DNA of 64,000 nucleotides from Streptomyces sp. TG1A-60 (GTDB lineage Bacteria; Actinomycetota; Actinomycetes; Streptomycetales; Streptomycetaceae). Below the pieces are notes generated by a model that was not told where the DNA came from, searched no databases, and worked only from the letters and a program-made list of their open reading frames with translations. Numbering within the stretch: position 1 is the first letter of the stretch; each line of letters opens with the position of its first letter. The stretch is taken from the NCBI RefSeq assembly GCF_037201975.1, contig NZ_CP147520.1, forward strand, positions 2,604,001 through 2,668,000, read 5' to 3'. Both the position numbers and the translations under genes were made by a program. Shown piece by piece: positions 56,453 to 64,000 of the stretch.

Positions 56453-57127
56453 ATGTCCGTCACCGACGAACCCGAAGTCATCGACCGGCGCGAGGGCCCC
56501 TACGGCGAGGTGGTGCTGCGGCGGCACGGGGAGCTGCTGCAGATCATCGCCAACGGGTGTTTCCTGATGGACACCTCGGACGGCCGCTCGGAGCGGTTGC
56601 TGGTCGACGCCGCCCTCTCCGCGCTGACCGACCGTTCTCAGCCGAGTGTGCTGATCGGGGGTCTGGGCGTCGGCTTCTCCCTCGCGCACGCCGCCGCCAA
56701 CCCGCGCTGGGGTCGGATCACCGTTGTCGAACGAGAAACCTCCGTCATCGGGTGGCACCGCGCGGGACCCCTGTCCGAGGTGTCCGCCGGAGCGCTCGCG
56801 GACGCCCGCACCGAGATCGTGGAAGCCGATCTGGTCGCCTACGTCAACGAGACATCGGCCACGTTCGACGCGCTCTGCCTGGACATCGACAACGGCCCCG
56901 ACTGGACCGTCTCCGAATGCAACGAGAACCTTTACTCGCCGACCGGACTGGCAAGCTGCGCGAGGTTGTTGAGGCCTGGCGGCGTGCTCGCCGTGTGGTC
57001 CGCACAGCCTTCCGCCGCATTCGAGGAAACTTTGCGGAATGCCGGATTCCGTCAGGTGCGTACCGAAGAGATCCCGGTTGCCCGAGGCGTTCCGGACGTC
57101 GTGCACCTCGCGATCCGACCTGGATAG
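56453..57127 (+). CDS. Spermidine synthase-like methyltransferase-fold protein
   Basis: 224 residues. Rossmann motif VLIGGLGVGFSLAHA and acidic loop ITVVERE, then LCLDIDNGPDW and LLRPGGVLAVWS; similar to stand-alone spermidine synthase-like proteins. The N terminus lacks the full tetramerisation domain of true spermidine synthases. Confidence 0.78.
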   Translation: MSVTDEPEVIDRREGPYGEVVLRRHGELLQIIANGCFLMDTSDGRSERLLVDAALSALTDRSQPSVLIGGLGVGFSLAHAAANPRWGRITVVERETSVIGWHRAGPLSEVSAGALADARTEIVEADLVAYVNETSATFDALCLDIDNGPDWTVSECNENLYSPTGLASCARLLRPGGVLAVWSAQPSAAFEETLRNAGFRQVRTEEIPVARGVPDVVHLAIRPG

Positions 57128-57258
57128 CCGTGGTGCTGTGACTGCCCGTACCCTGCTTGCCTGGCGCCGATCATTCAAGCGTCAATCGCAGTCATGCGCA
57201 CCCACGCGCAATCGAGGGATCACCCCACGGATTCCGGAAAGCAACACAGGGGCGGGCG

Positions 57259-57996
<738 letters not shown>

Positions 57997-58053
57997 ACCG
58001 GCACTCGCACCGCGTGCGGAGGGCGTACGGAGGCGTAGAGGGCGGGTGGCGGT

Positions 58054-59205
58054 ATGAGCGGAGTCAGTGACCCACGGTCTCGGAACCTGGGTGGCGCGCA
58101 GTCACGGAAGGGCGCGGGACCGCTCAGCGGTCTGCGCCCCTTCTCGATCAAGACGAAGCTGGGCGCGCTCGTCGTCATCTCGGTGCTGATCACCACCGGT
58201 CTGTCGATGATCGCGGTGCACACCAAGACGGAGCTGCGCTTCATCACGGTGTTCTCGATGATCGCCACACTCCTGATCACGCAGTTCGTGGCCCATTCGC
58301 TCACCGCCCCGCTGGACGAGATGAACGCGGTCGCCCGGTCCATCTCGCGCGGCGACTACACCCGCCGGGTCAGTGAGAACCGCCGGGACGAGCTGGGTGA
58401 TCTCGCTCACACGATCAATCTCATGGCCGATGAGCTGGAGGCCCAGGACCGCCAGCGCAAGGAGCTCGTGGCGAACGTCTCCCACGAGCTTCGCACTCCC
58501 ATCGCGGGCCTGCGCGCGGTTCTGGAGAACATCGTGGACGGCGTCACGCGGGCCGACCCCGAGACCATGCGGACGGCCCTGAAGCAGACGGACCGCCTGG
58601 GCCGCCTGGTCGAGACGCTGCTCGACCTGTCGAGGCTGGACAACGGCGTGGTGCCGCTGCGCCGCCGCCGCTTCGAGGTCTGGCCGTACCTCTCGGGCGT
58701 CCTCAAGGAGGCCCAGATGGTCTCCTCCGCCCGCGGCGGCATCACCTCGGGCTCCGGCAACCACACCCGTACGGACGTCCATCTGCACCTGGACGTCCAC
58801 CCGCCGGAGCTGACGGCCAACGCAGACCCGGAGCGCATCCACCAGGTCGTCACCAACCTCATCGACAACGCGGTCAAGCACAGTCCGCCGCACGGCCGCG
58901 TCACGGTCAAGGCCCGCCGCGGCCCCACCTCCGAGTCCCTGGACCTGGAGGTGCTGGACGAGGGCCCCGGCATCCCCGAATCCGAATGGCACCGCGTCTT
59001 CGAACGCTTCAACCGCGGCGCCGTCAGCTCCCCCCACGGTCCCGGCAGCGACGGCGGCACCGGCCTGGGCCTCGCCATCGCCCGCTGGGCCGTCGACCTC
59101 CACGGGGGCCGCATCGGCGTGGCCGAGTCCCCCAAGGGGTGCCGCATCCAGGTGGTGTTGCCGGGAGTGTCGGCACAACAGGGCCAGCGACCGGTACAGG
59201 CCTGA
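58054..59205 (+). CDS. Sensor histidine kinase
   Basis: 383 residues. Two membrane helices (LGALVVISVLITTGLSMIAV and FSMIATLLITQFVAH) with almost no loop between them, HAMP, phospho-acceptor His in NVSHELRTP, and catalytic domain (NLIDNAVKHS, DEGPGIP, GTGLGLAIARW). The very small extracytoplasmic part suggests sensing in the membrane. Pairs with the regulator upstream. Confidence 0.95.
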   Translation: MSGVSDPRSRNLGGAQSRKGAGPLSGLRPFSIKTKLGALVVISVLITTGLSMIAVHTKTELRFITVFSMIATLLITQFVAHSLTAPLDEMNAVARSISRGDYTRRVSENRRDELGDLAHTINLMADELEAQDRQRKELVANVSHELRTPIAGLRAVLENIVDGVTRADPETMRTALKQTDRLGRLVETLLDLSRLDNGVVPLRRRRFEVWPYLSGVLKEAQMVSSARGGITSGSGNHTRTDVHLHLDVHPPELTANADPERIHQVVTNLIDNAVKHSPPHGRVTVKARRGPTSESLDLEVLDEGPGIPESEWHRVFERFNRGAVSSPHGPGSDGGTGLGLAIARWAVDLHGGRIGVAESPKGCRIQVVLPGVSAQQGQRPVQA

Positions 59206-59780
59206 GAACACGGGGCTCTCAGGAGCAGAGGAGACAGCGGCTTTCAGGTGCCGGGGAACCCCGGGCCTCTCAGGGGCGCGGGGAACTGCGGACAAGCCAC
59301 GACGCACCTGCACCCGCCTCACCACAGGCCCCACGCATCCCGCCCCCACCTCCGAACCCGAACGCAGCCAAACCCAGCCGGTACCCCAACGCCCGTGGCT
59401 GAATCCCCCCACCTTTGCCAGATTTCGCTCATCCTCCCGGGGCTTACTTCCGTGCCAAGTTGACGTAAAGTTCGAACCGGAGCCACAAGATCCATGGCGG
59501 GTCCGCGCAGCCGGACACGTGTGATCAGGTGCGTTCGCGCAGTGGGCCGCGTGTGTATCACCGCAGGGCCCCGCCGGACGCATGCCCTGCACATATCCCC
59601 CCCGCACCCCTTCCAGACCGGAACCCCACTTGTTTCCCGCCATTTCCACCCCCGAAACACGCTCTCGGATGTGACTTACGCGACGATGGGCGGACTCGGC
59701 CTGACCTTCCCGGCCACGGGGGCGTAGCCTTGATTCCCGCTGTCCATCACCTTGTGAAGCGGAAGAGGGCGGTTGCCGCC
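59206..59780. promoter_or_regulatory. Upstream region of the 2-oxoglutarate decarboxylase gene, 575 bp
   Basis: The frame stays open upstream of sucA but has no gene-like codon use or ribosome site. TTGACGTAAAGTTCG around 59460 could be part of a promoter. No operator was identified. Confidence 0.4.
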
Positions 59781-62700
59781 GTGTCGCCACAGTCCCCCAG
59801 TAACTCGAGCATCTCGACCGACGCAGACCAAGCGGGTAAGAACCCCGCTGCGGCCTTCGGTCCCAACGAATGGCTCGTCGACGAGATCTATCAGCAGTAC
59901 CTCCAGGACCCGAATTCGGTAGACCGAGCCTGGTGGGACTTCTTCGCCGACTACAAGCCAGGCGCAGCTGCCGCCTCGGCTCCGGCGAGCACTGCGGCCA
60001 CGGGGGCCGCAGCGACCACCACACCAGCGGCACCAGCCGCGCCGGCCCAGGCTGCTCCGGCCGCCCCGGCCGCCCCGAAGCCCGCCGCCGCGCCGGCCCC
60101 GGCCCCCGCGAAGCCCGCGCCGGCCAAGCCGGTGGCCGCCGCCCCCGCGAAGCAGGCCGCGCCCGACGGGTCCGCCGAGGGCCCGGAGCTGATCACGCTG
60201 CGCGGCCCCGCCGCGGCGGTCGCGAAGAACATGAACGCCTCCCTGGAGCTGCCCACGGCCACGTCCGTGCGCGCCGTCCCGGTGAAGCTGCTGTTCGACA
60301 ACCGCATCGTCATCAACAACCACCTGAAGCGCGCCCGGGGCGGGAAGATCTCCTTCACGCACCTGATCGGCTACGCGATGGTGCAGGCCATCAAGACGAT
60401 GCCGTCGATGAACTGGCACTACGCGGAGAAGGACGGGAAGCCCACCCTCGTCAAGCCGCCGCACGTCAACTTCGGCCTCGCCATCGACCTGGTGAAGCCC
60501 AACGGCGATCGTCAGCTGGTCGTCGCGGGCATCAAGAAGGCCGAGACGCTGAACTTCTTCGAGTTCTGGCAGGCTTACGAGGACATCGTCCGCCGTGCCC
60601 GTGACGGCAAGCTGACGATGGACGACTTCACCGGTGTGACGGTCTCCCTGACCAACCCGGGCGGCCTCGGCACCGTCCACTCCGTGCCCCGTCTGATGCC
60701 CGGTCAGTCGGTCATCATGGGCGTCGGCTCGATGGACTACCCGGCCGAGTTCCAGGGCACGAGCCAGGACACCCTGAACAAGCTCGGCATCTCGAAGGTC
60801 ATGACGCTCACGTCGACCTACGACCACCGGGTCATCCAGGGCGCCGCCTCCGGCGAGTTCCTGCGGATCGTCGCCAACTACCTCCTCGGCGAGGGCGGGT
60901 TCTACGACGACATCTTCGAGGCCCTGCGCATCCCCTACGAGCCGGTCCGCTGGCTCAAGGACATCGACGCCAGCCACGACGACGACGTCACCAAGGCCGC
61001 CCGTGTCTTCGAGCTGATCCACTCCTACCGGGTCCGCGGCCACGTCATGGCCGACACCGACCCGCTGGAGTACTTCCAGCGCAAGCACCCCGACCTGGAC
61101 ATCACCGAGCACGGGCTCACCCTGTGGGACCTGGAGCGCGAGTTCGCGGTCGGCGGCTTCTCGGGCAAGTCCCTGATGAAGCTCCGCGACATCCTCGGCG
61201 TCCTGCGTGACTCGTACTGCCGTACGACCGGCGTCGAGTTCATGCACATCCAGGACCCGAAGCAGCGCCGCTGGATCCAGGACCGCATCGAGCGCCCGCA
61301 CACCAAGCCGGAGCGCGAGGAGCAGCTGCGCATCCTGCGCCGGCTGAACGCGGCGGAGGCCTTCGAGACCTTCCTGCAGACGAAGTACGTCGGCCAGAAG
61401 CGCTTCTCCCTGGAGGGCGGCGAGTCCGTCATCCCGCTGCTGGACGCGGTCCTCGACAGCGCGGCGGAGTCCCGTCTCGACGAGGTCGTCATCGGCATGG
61501 CCCACCGCGGCCGGCTGAACGTCCTCGCGAACATCGTCGGCAAGTCGTACGCCCAGATCTTCCGCGAGTTCGAGGGCAACCTCGACCCGAAGTCGATGCA
61601 CGGCTCCGGCGACGTGAAGTACCACCTGGGCGCCGAGGGCACCTTCACGGGCCTCGACGGCGAGCAGATCAAGGTCAGCCTGGTCGCGAACCCCTCGCAC
61701 CTGGAGGCCGTGGACCCGGTCCTGGAGGGCGTCGCGCGCGCCAAGCAGGACATCATCAACAAGGGCGGCACGGACTTCACGGTCCTGCCGGTGGCCCTGC
61801 ACGGCGACGCGGCCTTCGCGGGCCAGGGCGTGGTGGCCGAGACCCTGAACATGTCGCAGCTGCGCGGCTACCGCACCGGCGGCACGGTCCACATCGTCAT
61901 CAACAACCAGGTCGGCTTCACCGCGGCCCCCGAGTCCTCGCGTTCCTCCATGTACGCGACGGACGTGGCCCGCATGATCGAGGCCCCGATCTTCCACGTG
62001 AACGGCGACGACCCGGAGGCCGTGGTCCGCGTCGCGCGGCTGGCCTTCGAGTTCCGCCAGGCGTTCAACAAGGACGTGGTGATCGACCTCATCTGCTACC
62101 GCCGCCGCGGTCACAACGAGTCGGACAACCCGGCCTTCACCCAGCCGCTGATGTACGACCTGATCGACAAGAAGCGCTCGGTGCGCAAGCTGTACACCGA
62201 GTCCCTCATCGGTCGCGGCGACATCACCCTGGAAGAGGCCGAGCAGGCGCTGCAGGACTACCAGGGCCAGCTGGAGAAGGTCTTCACGGAGGTCCGCGAG
62301 GCCACGTCGCAGCCTGCGTCCGCCGAGGTCCACGACCCGCAGGACGGCTTCCCGGTCTCGGTGAACACCGCGATCACGGCGGAGGTCGTCAAGCGCATCG
62401 CCGAGTCCCAGGTCAACGTCCCCGACCGCATCACCGCCCACCCGCGTCTGCTGCCGCAGCTGCAGCGCCGGGCGTCGATGGTCGAGGACGGCACGATCGA
62501 CTGGGGCATGGGCGAGACGCTGGCTGTCGGCTCCCTCCTCCTCGAGGGCACCCCGGTCCGGCTGGCCGGCCAGGACTCCCAGCGCGGCACCTTCGGCCAG
62601 CGTCACGCGGTGATCATCGACCGTGAGACGGGCGAGGAGTTCACGCCGCTGATGTACCTCTCCGAGGACCAGGCGCGCCTGAACGTCTACAACTCCCTCC

Positions 62701-63545
62701 TCTCCGAGTACGCGGCGATGGGCTTCGAGTACGGCTACTCGCTGGCCCGCCCCGAGTCCCTCGTGATGTGGGAGGCCCAGTTCGGCGACTTCGTCAACGG
62801 CGCCCAGACGGTCGTGGACGAGTTCATCTCGTCGGCGGAGCAGAAGTGGGGCCAGACGTCCGGCGTCACCCTGCTGCTCCCGCACGGCTACGAGGGTCAG
62901 GGCCCGGACCACTCGTCCGCGCGTCCCGAGCGCTTCCTCCAGCTCTGCGCGCAGAACAACATGACGGTCGCCATGCCGACCCTCCCGTCGAACTACTTCC
63001 ACCTCCTGCGGTGGCAGGTGCACAACCCGCACCACAAGCCGCTGGTCGTCTTCACCCCGAAGTCGATGCTGCGCCTCAAGGCCGCCGCGTCGAAGGCGGA
63101 GGAGTTCACGAGCGGTCAGTTCCGCCCGGTCATCGGCGACTCGACGGTCGGCCCGGCCGCGGTCCGCAAGGTCGTCTTCTGCGCCGGCAAGGTCTACTAC
63201 GACCTGGAGGCCGAGCGGAGGAAGCGCGACGCCACGGACACGGCGATCGTCCGCATCGAGCGCCTGTACCCGCTGCCGGGCGCCGAGCTCCAGGCGGAGA
63301 TCGGCAAGTACCCGAACGCCGAGAAGTACCTGTGGGCCCAGGAGGAGCCGGCGAACCAGGGTGCCTGGCCGTTCATCGCCCTCAACCTGATCGACCACCT
63401 GGACCTGGCCGTCGGCGCCGACGTCCCGCACGGCGAGCGCCTGCGCCGCATCTCCCGCCCGCACGGCTCGTCCCCGGCGGTGGGTTCGGCCAAGCGCCAC
63501 CAGGCCGAGCAGGAGCAGTTGGTGCGCGAGGTGTTCGAGGCGTAA
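59781..63545 (+). CDS. sucA: Multifunctional 2-oxoglutarate decarboxylase/dehydrogenase (E2-E1 fusion)
   Basis: 1254 residues. An N-terminal segment ([20 protein letters not shown]) and a Pro/Ala linker of ~70 residues replace the lipoyl domain. Next comes the E2o catalytic core ([26 protein letters not shown]) and the ThDP-dependent E1o part ([43 protein letters not shown]). This E2-E1 fusion is the actinobacterial KGD/OdhA type of the TCA cycle. GTG 59781 matches homologues; a GTG at 59754 is also in frame. A strong terminator follows. Confidence 0.96.
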   Translation: MSPQSPSNSSISTDADQAGKNPAAAFGPNEWLVDEIYQQYLQDPNSVDRAWWDFFADYKPGAAAASAPASTAATGAAATTTPAAPAAPAQAAPAAPAAPKPAAAPAPAPAKPAPAKPVAAAPAKQAAPDGSAEGPELITLRGPAAAVAKNMNASLELPTATSVRAVPVKLLFDNRIVINNHLKRARGGKISFTHLIGYAMVQAIKTMPSMNWHYAEKDGKPTLVKPPHVNFGLAIDLVKPNGDRQLVVAGIKKAETLNFFEFWQAYEDIVRRARDGKLTMDDFTGVTVSLTNPGGLGTVHSVPRLMPGQSVIMGVGSMDYPAEFQGTSQDTLNKLGISKVMTLTSTYDHRVIQGAASGEFLRIVANYLLGEGGFYDDIFEALRIPYEPVRWLKDIDASHDDDVTKAARVFELIHSYRVRGHVMADTDPLEYFQRKHPDLDITEHGLTLWDLEREFAVGGFSGKSLMKLRDILGVLRDSYCRTTGVEFMHIQDPKQRRWIQDRIERPHTKPEREEQLRILRRLNAAEAFETFLQTKYVGQKRFSLEGGESVIPLLDAVLDSAAESRLDEVVIGMAHRGRLNVLANIVGKSYAQIFREFEGNLDPKSMHGSGDVKYHLGAEGTFTGLDGEQIKVSLVANPSHLEAVDPVLEGVARAKQDIINKGGTDFTVLPVALHGDAAFAGQGVVAETLNMSQLRGYRTGGTVHIVINNQVGFTAAPESSRSSMYATDVARMIEAPIFHVNGDDPEAVVRVARLAFEFRQAFNKDVVIDLICYRRRGHNESDNPAFTQPLMYDLIDKKRSVRKLYTESLIGRGDITLEEAEQALQDYQGQLEKVFTEVREATSQPASAEVHDPQDGFPVSVNTAITAEVVKRIAESQVNVPDRITAHPRLLPQLQRRASMVEDGTIDWGMGETLAVGSLLLEGTPVRLAGQDSQRGTFGQRHAVIIDRETGEEFTPLMYLSEDQARLNVYNSLLSEYAAMGFEYGYSLARPESLVMWEAQFGDFVNGAQTVVDEFISSAEQKWGQTSGVTLLLPHGYEGQGPDHSSARPERFLQLCAQNNMTVAMPTLPSNYFHLLRWQVHNPHHKPLVVFTPKSMLRLKAAASKAEEFTSGQFRPVIGDSTVGPAAVRKVVFCAGKVYYDLEAERRKRDATDTAIVRIERLYPLPGAELQAEIGKYPNAEKYLWAQEEPANQGAWPFIALNLIDHLDLAVGADVPHGERLRRISRPHGSSPAVGSAKRHQAEQEQLVREVFEA

Positions 63546-63568
63546 CGGCTCTCGGCGACATCCGTACG

Positions 63569-63610
63569 CGGCCGGGCCGCACCCCTCTCGGGGGTGCGGC
63601 CCGGCCGTTT
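63569..63610 (+). terminator. Strong hairpin terminator after sucA
   Basis: A perfect 17-bp GC-rich stem (CGGCCGGGCCGCACCCC with its complement), a five-base loop and TTT behind it. It begins 23 bp after the sucA stop. Confidence 0.9.
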
Positions 63611-63630
63611 CGCGCACTTATCCTTGACCC

Positions 63631-63813
63631 ATGTACTTCACGGACCGTGGCATCGAGGAACTGGAGAAGCGGCGCGGCGAGGAGGAGGTCACCTTCGAGT
63701 GGCTGGCCGAGCAGCTACGGACGTTCGTCGATCTGAACCCGGACTTCGAGGTGCCGGTGGAGCGGCTGGCGACGTGGCTGGCGCGGCTGGACGACGAGGA
63801 CGAGGACGAGTAG
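63631..63813 (+). CDS. DUF6104-family small protein
   Basis: 60 residues starting MYFTDRGIEELEKRRGEE, conserved in Streptomyces, with a strongly acidic end (DDEDEDE). The function is unknown. It starts 20 bp after the sucA terminator and so probably has its own promoter. Confidence 0.82.
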   Translation: MYFTDRGIEELEKRRGEEEVTFEWLAEQLRTFVDLNPDFEVPVERLATWLARLDDEDEDE

Positions 63814-63819
63814 CCGCCC

Positions 63820-64000
63820 AGGCGAAGGCGGGACGAGGAACCGTCCGGGCGAAGGCGGTCGGTCGCGGGGGCGTGCCAGGTCGTACATCGGACCCAGGGC
63901 ACCGTGGGCGATCAGCAGGCCGTCGGCGACGGCCCAGCCGCCGCTGCGGCGGTGCAGCCCCCAGGCCGTGAGCGGCAGCCCGGCCTGCAGTCGGGCGGTG
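63820..64000 (-). other. Possible 3' part of a gene entering from the right edge
   Basis: On the minus strand one frame has coding-like GC3 and reads LTAWGLHRRSGGWAVADGLL near the edge. It runs without a stop into the antisense strand of the DUF6104 gene, so its end is unclear. No family was recognised. Confidence 0.3.

Noticed and set aside
59676..63617. 1313-codon open frame on the minus strand
   Set aside because: Antisense to sucA, which has clear E2o and E1o motifs; a GC3 artefact.

Overview
The base composition (very GC-rich, strong GC3), the gene families (SARP regulator, conservon, 2-oxoglutarate decarboxylase of E2-E1 fusion type, Ku plus a LigD-type polymerase) and the use of rare TTA codons all point to a Streptomyces chromosome. 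Nothing in the window names the species.

Positions 1 to about 20,120 are most of a prodiginine (undecylprodigiosin-type) biosynthetic cluster. Read from right to left, the order is redD, X, W, Y, Z, V, U, T, S, R, Q, P, O, N, M, L. This is the order I recall for the S. coelicolor red cluster. The remaining genes (redK onward) lie beyond the left edge. RedM, RedO and RedW make pyrrolyl-2-carboxyl-PCP; RedX and RedN turn it into the bipyrrole arm. RedP, RedQ and RedR make the dodecanoyl chain, which RedL loads to build the alkylpyrrole arm. RedU activates the carrier proteins, and RedZ and RedD regulate. Three things stand out. The ACP gene redQ is present twice as a perfect 252-bp inverted repeat flanking redP and a divergent promoter, so the redP segment could invert. 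The divergent promoter carries two opposed arrays of 11-bp-spaced heptamers, the signature of a SARP operator. The redW gene carries a one-base frameshift.

Positions 20,120 to 26,740 are a scarred accessory stretch: a 390-bp ISL3-type deletion derivative with terminal repeats, fragments of IS982-, IS701- and IS3-type transposases, a TetR-ABC exporter operon, a VapBC-like toxin-antitoxin pair and other gene relics.

Positions 26,740 to 64,000 are ordinary core chromosome: a GAF/SpoIIE/RsbW-type phosphatase, a flippase-like membrane protein and a stand-alone ketosynthase, an NHEJ group (Ku, a UvrA2-like ABC protein, LigD-type polymerase), a NERD protein, a dual-specificity phosphatase, a SEDS-PBP pair, an AurF-like oxygenase with a TetR gene, a four-gene conservon, a PP2C protein, MarR, Lon with an upstream HAIR-like motif, a two-component pair, and the large 2-oxoglutarate decarboxylase/dehydrogenase gene. 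No tRNA, rRNA or CRISPR array was recognised.
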